From the NCBI GenBank assembly GCA_013002105.1, contig JABDKS010000130.1, forward strand, positions 1 through 6,335: a DNA stretch of 6,335 nt, in the 5' to 3' direction. How positions within the stretch are numbered: the first letter of the stretch is position 1; each line of letters opens with the position of its first letter. The notes beneath the pieces are model-generated. The model saw nothing but the letters and a program-made list of their open reading frames with translations. It made no database searches and had not been told where the DNA came from. A program made the position numbers and the translations under genes. Below are positions 1 through 6,017 of this stretch, piece after piece. This stretch comes from Pirellulaceae bacterium. GTDB taxonomy: Bacteria; Planctomycetota; Planctomycetia; Pirellulales; Pirellulaceae.

Positions 1-52
1 CGACGGCATCGGAATATTGGTCGATCGGTAGGACCGGAACGATTCGTTGCAT
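1..52 (-). CDS. 5' end of a gene running off the left edge; possible VOC-fold protein
   Basis: An ATG at 50-52 on the minus strand opens a frame that stays open to the window edge, giving 17 residues that begin MQRIVPVLPIDQYSDAV. A short strand rich in V, I and P followed by an acidic/aromatic turn and 'AV' resembles the first strand and helix of glyoxalase/bleomycin-resistance (VOC) proteins, where a phrase such as 'PVLPV-D--AAV-FY' is common. The visible part is too short to prove this. No convincing Shine-Dalgarno site precedes the ATG. The start is chosen because it is the only ATG there and the peptide looks protein-like. It could instead be a chance frame. Confidence 0.4.
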   Translation of the reverse strand, partial: MQRIVPVLPIDQYSDAV

Positions 53-388
53 AGTAGGTTCAGCGATGCGCGGGGAAAGGTGGGGCGCGAGAGAATGCCG
101 TGGTCGTGGTTCGCAGCCAAGTTGCCGTTGCAAGAGCCTAACCGAATTCGCGTGTTCTGGACGCTAGTCGAATGGCACTTATTTCACATTTCTGATTCAC
201 CCTCCCAGCAGTAGAGTGAAGTATGCGCCATTGGACGCTTGTCGCAGTTGCGGCACCACAACCGGTGCTATCTCTCAATCGGCATCGATCAGATCTCCAA
301 ATCCAGACCAATCAGCAGGCCGTCGATGACTATCGCTACGACTTCAATTCCGGATTCCCATCAGGAGCAATCACGCACCATTCACGTT
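53..388. other. Spacer without a supported gene
   Basis: This 336-base stretch lies between the start of the left-edge gene and the stop of the peptidase gene, both on the minus strand. Short plus-strand frames beginning near 223 and 239 give arginine/histidine-rich translations with no recognisable family and continue antisense into the peptidase, so I treat them as shadows. Two weak inverted repeats are visible (TTCAC at 196-200 with GTGAA at 216-220; GCACC and GGTGC around 248-263), neither followed by a T-run. The promoter of the left-edge gene probably lies just right of base 52, but I cannot define its boxes. Confidence 0.5.
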
Positions 389-1582
389 TTACACGAACTC
401 ATGAAAACGATGGTCATCACTGAGACTGTCAAAGAGTTTGGCTCCGAAGTAGGGCGAGACGAGTGCGGTCAAATTCGGTTCGCCCTTTGCGTAAAGCATT
501 CGTGCGTGAGCCGACGTGACTCCCACCGCAACGAGCTTTTTCGTTTTCGAATCCTCCATCAACCACGGACAACCACTCGATCCGCCTCCAAAATTGGTGG
601 CCAGTGCCGGTGAGTAATCATCGTGTGGTCCGCTTCGTCGCCCAAACAGATATTTTCCGGACGACTCCCACATTTGCTTTCCGAAATCAAAACCGCTGCC
701 TGCCGGATAGCCAACAATTCTTAGCGGCGTTCTGTCAAAGAATCCGTCATCCTGCACCGGTCGCATGGGAATCTGAGTACCCACCATGTCGCCAATGTTG
801 CGATCAACAAAACAGGCTGCGATGTCGTGGTTGGTCGTCGGGTTGTCGAAATAGCCATGGGGGATCGAACATGCGGTGATACGACAGGTGGGCAATCTGT
901 GATCCGAGTAATAATCAAATCCCGGTAAAAATTCGACGCTGTGGGCCCAGGTACCGGTGGAGAAATCGTACAGGTTGTGGGCACTTGTCATGATCAGACT
1001 GGGGCCGGCGATCCAGGCCGATCCACTGGCCGGTTCCGCCTTGGGGTCGCTGGAGACTTGGATCAATAGTTTTCCGATCGCACGCAACTGACTTGCTTGG
1101 GGACGAGCGACCCGTTGTGTTTGGAAATGAGAGGTGAGCGGCGTTCGTGTCAGCAACAAGGGATCGGGAAATTCGATCGAGGGCCGAATATTCTGCAATA
1201 AATCCGTTGCTGCAAATTGAGCCGCCGCCGCCGGACTGGAGTCCCATGCACGCGGTGACGGACTAGGGCTGGGTGCTGGTTGAGCCGATGGTGGGTCCGA
1301 TTCGTGAAAGGGAACGACTTGGCCGTCGATCAACGCGTACCCCGGTGGTATGACGTGCCCGTCAATCACGACTTCGCCGACCACCTCGCCAGCGAATTGG
1401 CCTTCCAATGGGAGATAGTCGTAGGACGGGTACTGTGGAAACGCTTTGGGGATCGCATCGACGACACGATTACGATCCTGCATCAACCGGTATCCGTTGG
1501 GAGTCAAAAACGGATGAGACTGATCGGCAGAGTAGGGATAGCCAGAGGGGCCGTTGCGCCAAGACTCATAGGGCTCTGGCAT
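389..1582 (-). CDS. Trypsin/V8-like serine endopeptidase with Pro/Ser-rich N-terminal region
   Basis: The 397-residue product carries a chymotrypsin-fold (S1-type) serine peptidase domain over about residues 165-390. The catalytic triad is visible in the right order and spacing: His202 in TSAHNLYD, Asp253 in NHDIAAC and Ser336 in GGGSSGCPW, which fits the GxSGxP motif. The layout resembles glutamyl endopeptidase/V8-like bacterial enzymes that cleave peptide bonds, but specificity cannot be read from this. The first 160 residues are not catalytic: a Tyr/Pro-rich start, a segment at about 72-91 in which 'IDG-V-P' occurs twice, and a Pro/Ser linker at 96-111. I see no N-terminal signal peptide or membrane helix, which is odd for this class; the enzyme may be cytoplasmic or exported another way. 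The ATG at 1580-1582 is chosen; a weak GGAA (complement of 1590-1593) lies about 7 bases upstream. The stop is TAA at 389-391. It is divergent from the kinase gene across 322 bases. Confidence 0.85.
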   Translation of the reverse strand: MPEPYESWRNGPSGYPYSADQSHPFLTPNGYRLMQDRNRVVDAIPKAFPQYPSYDYLPLEGQFAGEVVGEVVIDGHVIPPGYALIDGQVVPFHESDPPSAQPAPSPSPSPRAWDSSPAAAAQFAATDLLQNIRPSIEFPDPLLLTRTPLTSHFQTQRVARPQASQLRAIGKLLIQVSSDPKAEPASGSAWIAGPSLIMTSAHNLYDFSTGTWAHSVEFLPGFDYYSDHRLPTCRITACSIPHGYFDNPTTNHDIAACFVDRNIGDMVGTQIPMRPVQDDGFFDRTPLRIVGYPAGSGFDFGKQMWESSGKYLFGRRSGPHDDYSPALATNFGGGSSGCPWLMEDSKTKKLVAVGVTSAHARMLYAKGEPNLTALVSPYFGAKLFDSLSDDHRFHEFV

Positions 1583-1904
1583 TTAGAAGTTCCAAAAAAG
1601 CAGTGGAGCACAATAACGCGTCGCAAAAGGCTGCCGAGTCTACCAAGGCTGTGCTGGTATCGCAAAGCTCGCGTTTTAACAATAAGATCAGTTCGTCGCG
1701 AGGCCGCAGAAGTGCGTGCAATTTGCTCCCGAAAAGCGACATGTGGCGACGATACGGGCTCGATTGCGGGTCTATTGCACTCGTGTCAGAAGTGCAACAA
1801 TCATTCGCGCACGCAGTAAACCTCGTGATTGGACGCTCATCCAGCCGCAGGGTTCCAGCTCATCTGATGCATTCTGAATTTCGCACCCTTGGCAAATTTC
1901 TACC
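1583..1904. promoter_or_regulatory. Divergent intergenic region between peptidase and kinase genes
   Basis: The 322 bases must hold the promoters of both flanking genes, which point away from each other. Plus-strand frames that cross it begin antisense inside the peptidase gene and have no recognisable family, so I do not call them. I could not identify a convincing -35/-10 pair on either strand. The region contains an inverted repeat at 1775-1797 and a 9-base direct repeat (CAGAAGTGC at 1707-1715 and 1787-1795), listed separately. An in-frame stop at 1875-1877 bounds how far the kinase could extend upstream. Confidence 0.5.
1775..1797. repeat. Inverted repeat, possible operator
   Basis: TTGCACT at 1775-1781 is the perfect reverse complement of AGTGCAA at 1791-1797, with a 9-base centre. 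No T-run follows, so it does not look like a terminator. Its position in a divergent spacer, about 110 bases before the kinase start, would suit a dimeric regulator's binding site. The right arm overlaps the second copy of CAGAAGTGC, whose first copy is 80 bases upstream. That it is an operator is inference; arms of 7 bases can arise by chance. Confidence 0.3.
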
Positions 1905-3110
1905 GTGGATCCAATTCAACCCAGTCCGAACGACACGTCAGCGACCGCCGATCTGGAGGTCAAGGATGCCCAGCTGATTTTCACTTCGATTTGGAAGGAT
2001 TTGGAGGCGGAGTTCGGTCGTTCGAAGCTGCGTTTTCCCAAGGAGCTGATTCTATTGGGTGGTGCTCCCGGTGCGGGAAAGGGGACCAACACCGATTTCA
2101 TCCGCCAAGTGCGTGACATTACGGCCAAACCGATCGTGGTCAGCGAGTTACTTGGAACGCCCGAGATGCGAGCGATCAAAGCTCGCGGTGGCATGGTGGG
2201 TGATCGCGAAGTCGTTAGCGTGGTATTCCGCAAACTGTTGGAGCCGCAGTTTCAAACCGGCGCGATATTGGACGGGTTCCCGCGCACGAAAGTGCAGGTC
2301 GAATGCTTGAAGATGTTGTTTGACAACATGATCGGCTTGCGTCGCGAGTTTGCCGGCAGTCACGAATCGATCCATTTAAAGCAGCCGACGTTCCACATCA
2401 TGGTGTTGTTTGTGGACGAAGCCGAGAGTGTCGCACGACAGTTGTCACGTGGTCGACAGGTGGTGGCACACAACGAGGAGGTCAAGCGATCGGGGATTGG
2501 TGAATTATGGGAAGAACGCCCGACGGACTTCGACGCCGCGCTTGCTCGCAATCGCTACCGCACGTTCAAAGAAAAGACTTATGACGCATTGGTGTCGTTG
2601 AAGCAGATCTTTCATTTCCATTTCATCAATGCACAGGCACCGTTGGAGATTGTTCAAGAGAATATCCTCCGCGAATTGGAATACCAGAGTTCGTTGGAAT
2701 TGGATCCACGAACGTTCGTCGCCATGCAAAAACTGCCGGTTGCCGGCGACATCGTCTTGCACGCGCGACGCGACTTGGTGACGCGTTTGGATGAATATGA
2801 AATCGCTCATCCCGAACTGTTTCACGCTGTCATCCAGTTCATTCAGGATCGGATGATTCCGATCATCATCCCTCATGCGATCTCCGGGCGGGCGACAGTC
2901 AGCAGCGAAGACGAGTTGCTGGATAATCCGATTGCCCTGACGATGTTGATCGATGTGTTCTCGGAACGTGGTTTTCACGCCAGCATTGACTTGCGACACC
3001 GCGCGATCCCAGAACGCGTCGACATGGCGACCGGCGAAATCCATTGCGCGCAACGCAAGGTTTATCGGATTGCGATCAGATTCAAGGGATCCCAGATCCG
3101 TCGCGGATAA
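1905..3110 (+). CDS. Adenylate-kinase-like nucleoside monophosphate kinase with C-terminal extension
   Basis: The 401-residue product has an adenylate-kinase-type P-loop core. It should transfer a phosphate from ATP to a nucleoside monophosphate in the cytoplasm; the exact substrate is not readable. The Walker A loop GGAPGAGKGT is at 52-61, after a leader of about 45 residues. The NMP-side motif DGFPRTKVQVE is at 123-133, the R-containing lid segment SRGRQ at 181-185, and the later arginine helix (RNRYRTFKEKTYDAL) at 216-230. These follow the order in adenylate kinases. Typical enzymes are about 190-220 residues; here about 130 residues (270-401) follow with no domain I recognise. The lid lacks the Cys4 zinc site. 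The start is GTG at 1905, forced by a stop at 1875-1877 and no other start codon between; no clear ribosome site precedes it. It lies in the same direction as the small ORF and P-II gene, so an operon is possible. Confidence 0.8.
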   Translation: MDPIQPSPNDTSATADLEVKDAQLIFTSIWKDLEAEFGRSKLRFPKELILLGGAPGAGKGTNTDFIRQVRDITAKPIVVSELLGTPEMRAIKARGGMVGDREVVSVVFRKLLEPQFQTGAILDGFPRTKVQVECLKMLFDNMIGLRREFAGSHESIHLKQPTFHIMVLFVDEAESVARQLSRGRQVVAHNEEVKRSGIGELWEERPTDFDAALARNRYRTFKEKTYDALVSLKQIFHFHFINAQAPLEIVQENILRELEYQSSLELDPRTFVAMQKLPVAGDIVLHARRDLVTRLDEYEIAHPELFHAVIQFIQDRMIPIIIPHAISGRATVSSEDELLDNPIALTMLIDVFSERGFHASIDLRHRAIPERVDMATGEIHCAQRKVYRIAIRFKGSQIRRG

Positions 3111-3147
3111 AGCATTTGGATGATTCAATCGGGGTAGATCGGAGACC

Positions 3148-3240
3148 ATGGCCAGTCCAGAGGACGTCGCGGCAGGCCAATTTCTGGCCGAGATGAAATT
3201 CAGAAGTGCTCTCAACCAATCTGACGAGGCAGACTGTTGA
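3148..3240 (+). CDS. Possible 30-residue small protein or leader peptide upstream of P-II
   Basis: ATG at 3148 opens 30 codons that end with TGA at 3238-3240. The peptide starts MASPEDVAAGQFLAEMKFRS and ends ADC; it matches no family I know and has no signal or membrane segment. A GGAG at 3141-3144 precedes it, though only 3 bases from the ATG, which is short. The stop overlaps the P-II TTG start in the sequence TTGA, the arrangement expected for translational coupling. It begins 37 bases after the kinase stop. It could equally be a chance frame; length alone does not support it. Confidence 0.3.
   Translation: MASPEDVAAGQFLAEMKFRSALNQSDEADC
3226..3229 (+). promoter_or_regulatory. Ribosome binding site for the P-II gene
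   Basis: GAGG at 3226-3229 lies 7 bases before the TTG at 3237. This is the clearest Shine-Dalgarno site in the window and is the reason, together with family alignment, for accepting the TTG start. It lies inside the small ORF that overlaps the P-II start. Confidence 0.55.
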
Positions 3241-3539
3241 AACAGATTATCACCGTCGTGCGGCCACATCTGGCCGAGCATGTTCTGAGCACCCTGCGTC
3301 GTGCACCGTTAGAAGGATTAACGGTGACGGAGGTCAAAGGCTACGGGCGTCAGAAGAGTTACCTGGACGAGTACCAGGAGACTGAGTATTCAACGGCGTT
3401 CTTGCCGAAAGTTGAGATCAAACTGTGGGTGGACGATTCACGGTGCGAAGAGATTTTGGAAAAGATCGTCGCTGTCGCTCGCAGCGGACGCATCGGTGAC
3501 GGCAAAATATTTGTGATGCCGGTGAGCACGTTTTTTTGA
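3237..3539 (+). CDS. P-II family signal-transduction protein (GlnB/GlnK-like, short C-terminus)
   Basis: The 100-residue product aligns from its first residue with GlnB/GlnK, trimeric cytoplasmic sensors of ATP/ADP and 2-oxoglutarate that control nitrogen metabolism enzymes and transporters. Visible features are the strand MKQIITVVRPH, the motif TVTEVKGYGRQK at 29-40, the T-loop at about 37-55 with Tyr46 and Tyr51 (Tyr51 is the uridylylation site in enteric GlnB), FLPKVEI at 55-61, and the nucleotide-binding B-loop SGRIGDGKIFV at 83-93 with Lys90. The protein ends at residue 100 with VSTFF, so the C-loop with the two ATP-contacting arginines (101 and 103 in GlnB) is missing; usual length is 108-112. 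TTG at 3237 fits the family start and a GAGG site. No amtB or glnA is adjacent. A P-II subgroup linked to metal efflux is an alternative placement. Confidence 0.9.
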   Translation: MKQIITVVRPHLAEHVLSTLRRAPLEGLTVTEVKGYGRQKSYLDEYQETEYSTAFLPKVEIKLWVDDSRCEEILEKIVAVARSGRIGDGKIFVMPVSTFF

Positions 3540-3559
3540 TCGCTGCTACGCCGACACGC

Positions 3560-3931
3560 TTAAGTTGCCGGCGGGACGCAAAGTTCGATCCAGTGCCCAT
3601 CTGGGTCTTCGACAAAGGTTTGCAAGGCACCGTCAGGGCGTGTTTTTCGCTCGAGCCGAGTGGCTCCTCTGGCGTCCAAATGGGATTCCCAGGCGTCCAA
3701 GTCGTCGACAATCAGTGCCAGGTGGCCACCGCGATGGTGCGAATGCACCGGTAGATCACGATCGCCGATCAAATGCAACTCCTGGTCTGCCCCCAGCCGA
3801 AACCAGGCACCGGGGAAGTCGAACGCGGGGCGGTCCATCACGGGCAAGCAAAGCGTGTCGCGGTAAAAATCGACGCTGCTGTCGACATCCGCAACGTGCA
3901 ATGCGACATGATTCAGTTGATGGACTTGCAT
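3560..3931 (-). CDS. VOC (glyoxalase/bleomycin-resistance) superfamily protein
   Basis: The product (123 residues from the ATG at 3929-3931) has two beta-alpha-beta-beta-beta modules of the vicinal-oxygen-chelate fold. Counting from an in-frame TTG six codons upstream (3949), the four metal-ligand positions of glyoxalase I are all filled: His14 in LNHVALHV, Glu57 in QELHLI, His76 in GGHLALIV and Glu122 in DPDGHWIEL. The phrase FVEDPDGHWIEL is close to that of bacterial lactoylglutathione lyases. Such proteins may be glyoxalases, thiol transferases or dioxygenases; the substrate cannot be read here, and the Glu/His ligand set only says it probably binds a divalent metal. The ATG is preferred to the TTG because it directly precedes the first strand and leaves a normal length. 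Neither has a clear ribosome site. It follows the HlyD-like gene by 47 bases in the same direction and is convergent with P-II, with 20 bases between the stops. Confidence 0.85.
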   Translation of the reverse strand: MQVHQLNHVALHVADVDSSVDFYRDTLCLPVMDRPAFDFPGAWFRLGADQELHLIGDRDLPVHSHHRGGHLALIVDDLDAWESHLDARGATRLERKTRPDGALQTFVEDPDGHWIELCVPPAT

Positions 3932-3978
3932 GACTTGTGGGACGACCAATGGAAATGCGAATTGAGAAATCAGACGCT

Positions 3979-5652
3979 CTAGGGCGTCGAGTCCGATTGC
4001 TGTGGAACGACCGTTGGATTGCTAGTGAAGATACCACGCACCCATTTGCGAAATCCAGTATCGGTCTCGATCGACATTTCGAGTGGTTCGCCCGGTTGGA
4101 TTTCTTCATGGATCGACTGCAACCGAACTGCGATCGCAACGCTGCCATCGCCTCTCGGATCGTCGTCGGCATTTCCAACCGAGGCGACGGTGCCTTGTAG
4201 TTTCAGCCCGCGAGCGGGTACGTCAATTTGAACCACCTGTCCAGGTTCAACCTGCTGACTGTCGTCGGTAGATACGTAACCCGAAGCCCACGTGACGCCA
4301 GCAACATTCTGGTCACCGGGAGGACGGCGGAGACTAACGTCATCGCTTTGCATGACATGCAACGACTTGGCAACCGATTCTCGGTCCGTGACGTCAGCGG
4401 TGGAACCAGCTATCTGATCCCGCTGACGCCTGAGACGATTCTGGTAGGTTTGGAGGCTGGCGGTCATCGACTGAATTTCGCTCAGCGGATACGAGATGCC
4501 ATTGGCCTGGATGATCGCATCTTGATCGGCAGCGTCACGTTCAAATTGGAGTTTTTCGATAATTAGAAGCTGTTTCTTCTGTTGGACTGCCGCGTTCGAG
4601 ACAGCCAAACGAATTTCTTCGACCTCCGACGCGCCGATGTTGTTGTCCTTGATGAGCGGAGCGACGCGATCGAGTCGCGCTTTGGCAGCATCGGCCTGGA
4701 GGTTGATCGATTCCAACTCTACCTGTGCGAGCCGCAGTTCGTTGTCGAGTCGCTTCTTGGTCATCTCGATGGCTTGGAGCGTCGCCCTTTCGCGTGCCCG
4801 CCACCTGTGTAGCTCTTGTTTAGTATGCAGTAACTCCACATCGATGGGATCAATCGAGTTGACGTGGTGGTCGTTCCGTTCCGCCGTGTGAAGGGCACTG
4901 GCCTGCAAGTGATTTGCCTGCAGGTGATCTGCCCGCAAGTGATCTGCCAGTGCGATCGTAGCGTCGTTTGGGTTCGTGCTGCTATTTGGGATCGGGTTGG
5001 GGGCGTCGGTCGATTGGGATCGAGTTCGCTGACCGTTATCGGGTTGCACCGCGACCTGAACGCCTGATAAATGACCGTCGCGGACCACGATGTTTTCGCC
5101 CGGACCGAGCAAGACAAGCACGGTGACGAGGGCGAGAGCAACGGCGGCTAGCGCGTATTTCAGTTTGTCCGATTCAGTTTCGTACTGGTGGTATTCGGAT
5201 TCGTCACCACTGGCGGTTTTGGATTGGCCGGATTCCTGCGATTGAGTGTGCGCCCCGGCTGCTTTCGTCGTTGGCGAGGATTGCTTTGACTGGGTGATCG
5301 GTTCGAGCAAACGAATCAACTGACCGATCTGTGTTTGTTCGCTATCGGGTAGATCGACGAAGATGCATTGGGCGAGGCGATCGTGCGTCGCGGTCACTCG
5401 GTAAGCGATGCGAATGTCATCGCAAAAATCACTGACCAGTACGGCGTGGATGACGCGGCCTAGTTGATTGGGATCGTGTCCGCGGACAATCGGATCGGAC
5501 TCAACGACAAAAAACGATTCTTCAAGAACTCGGAGCTGGAATTCGCCCAAATCCGATCGCAACCGAATAGCGGATTCGCCCTGGAGCGATGGCGAGAGTT
5601 CGTCGGTGCTGGCGTACCGGTGAGGCATGGGAAACGGTGGCTCGGATCTCAA
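3979..5652 (-). CDS. HlyD-type membrane fusion protein with N-terminal PilZ-like domain (Alg44-like order)
   Basis: The 557-residue product is an inner-membrane-anchored periplasmic adaptor. Domains in order: a cytoplasmic globular region at about 25-118 whose strands (for example IRIAYRVTA, then CIFVDLPDSEQTQIGQLIRLL) resemble the C-terminal part of PilZ domains, but lacking the RxxxR and D/NxSxxG c-di-GMP motifs; a Ser/Gln/Thr-rich linker at 120-162; one transmembrane helix at about 165-183; a polar stretch containing three A-x-H-L-x repeats at 236-250; coiled coils at about 272-330 and 343-415; and a beta-barrel HlyD-like region at 450-530 with the phrase VEPGQVVQIDVP. This layout matches Alg44 of alginate synthesis and MFP subunits of tripartite export. 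The start is uncertain: TTG at 5652 is used, ATG at 5628 is an equal candidate, and the frame stays open to 5769. The stop is TAG. It is divergent from the gene at 6018 and may be cotranscribed with the VOC gene. Confidence 0.75.
   Translation of the reverse strand: MRSEPPFPMPHRYASTDELSPSLQGESAIRLRSDLGEFQLRVLEESFFVVESDPIVRGHDPNQLGRVIHAVLVSDFCDDIRIAYRVTATHDRLAQCIFVDLPDSEQTQIGQLIRLLEPITQSKQSSPTTKAAGAHTQSQESGQSKTASGDESEYHQYETESDKLKYALAAVALALVTVLVLLGPGENIVVRDGHLSGVQVAVQPDNGQRTRSQSTDAPNPIPNSSTNPNDATIALADHLRADHLQANHLQASALHTAERNDHHVNSIDPIDVELLHTKQELHRWRARERATLQAIEMTKKRLDNELRLAQVELESINLQADAAKARLDRVAPLIKDNNIGASEVEEIRLAVSNAAVQQKKQLLIIEKLQFERDAADQDAIIQANGISYPLSEIQSMTASLQTYQNRLRRQRDQIAGSTADVTDRESVAKSLHVMQSDDVSLRRPPGDQNVAGVTWASGYVSTDDSQQVEPGQVVQIDVPARGLKLQGTVASVGNADDDPRGDGSVAIAVRLQSIHEEIQPGEPLEMSIETDTGFRKWVRGIFTSNPTVVPQQSDSTP
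4903..4947. repeat. 15-base tandem repeat, three copies, inside the HlyD-like gene
   Basis: Three consecutive 15-base units (4903-4917, 4918-4932, 4933-4947) differ from one another at one to three bases. Read on the minus strand they encode ADHLR, ADHLQ and ANHLQ (residues 236-250), in the linker between the membrane helix and the coiled coil. The unit length is a multiple of three, so copy-number changes would keep the frame. The near-identity of the DNA suggests recent slippage duplication. Confidence 0.8.
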
Positions 5653-6017
5653 AAGACGACGTGCGATGGATGACGGCTTGCCTACTACGTTATCCGTTGG
5701 ACGTGTCGAATCAACGGCGTAAATCGGTTGCGGCGGCGAATCGCTGTTCGACTGGTTCCTGTTATTCCGCTAGCAAGGAGTTGACGGTGTTCAGCAGCCG
5801 TGTCCGGGGCGTGGCGTTGGTCGAGCGTTTTGGAAGGCGACAGTTTTTCTGCAAAGTCATGACAACCTTCGAATCGGTCGACTGTGACGGTTATGACGGT
5901 CGCTAGGGCTGACAGGAGTTCACCGATATCGAAGCGGGAATCAGCCGAAACGGAAGAAGACGTAGTTTCGAAATATTACGCAGAATCGAAATAACCGGAC
6001 TATTGCGCAAGCAACTG
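5653..6017. promoter_or_regulatory. Divergent intergenic region between the HlyD-like gene and the right-edge gene
   Basis: The 365 bases separate two genes that point away from each other, so both promoters should be here. The left third (5653-5769) is an open continuation of the HlyD-like frame on the minus strand with coding-like composition but no ATG, GTG or TTG. A separate 32-codon minus-strand frame runs from an ATG at 5860 to a TAA at 5762; it has no recognisable family. A plus-strand frame starting at 5589 and ending at 5906 gives an Arg/Cys-rich translation and looks like a shadow. Direct repeats TGACGGT (5885-5891, 5894-5900) and TCGAAAT (5968-5974, 5986-5992) lie nearer the right gene. 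No clear -35/-10 pair was found. Confidence 0.4.

Noticed and set aside
248..263. GCACC/GGTGC inverted repeat downstream of the peptidase stop
   Set aside because: The stem has 5 base pairs, no T-run follows, and it is more than 120 bases beyond the stop.
1280..1977. Two plus-strand frames running from the peptidase gene into the spacer
   Set aside because: Their translations are rich in Arg, Ser and Trp with no family resemblance, and both begin antisense inside the peptidase gene.
2505..3281. Minus-strand 258-codon frame across the kinase and P-II genes
   Set aside because: Both plus-strand genes have clear family motifs over the same bases, and the antisense translation has no recognisable domain.
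3521..3539. Run of seven T at the end of the P-II gene as an intrinsic terminator
   Set aside because: No stable GC-rich stem precedes the run (only 3-base complementary arms were seen), and the run is part of the last codons.
3973..3988. Hairpin GACGC/GCGTC with a 6-base loop over the stop of the HlyD-like gene
   Set aside because: The stem is only 5 base pairs and is followed on the minus strand by a broken, not continuous, T-rich stretch; too weak to call a terminator.
4228..4566. Plus-strand 112-codon frame with a protein-like translation antisense to the HlyD-like gene
   Set aside because: It lies wholly within a recognisable coding sequence on the other strand, matches no family, and has no ribosome site; it is most simply a shadow of codon bias.
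5762..5860. Minus-strand 32-codon frame upstream of the HlyD-like gene
   Set aside because: It has no recognisable family, its composition is Arg/Thr/Asn-rich, and it has no convincing ribosome site; kept only as a possible frameshift partner in the N-terminus finding.
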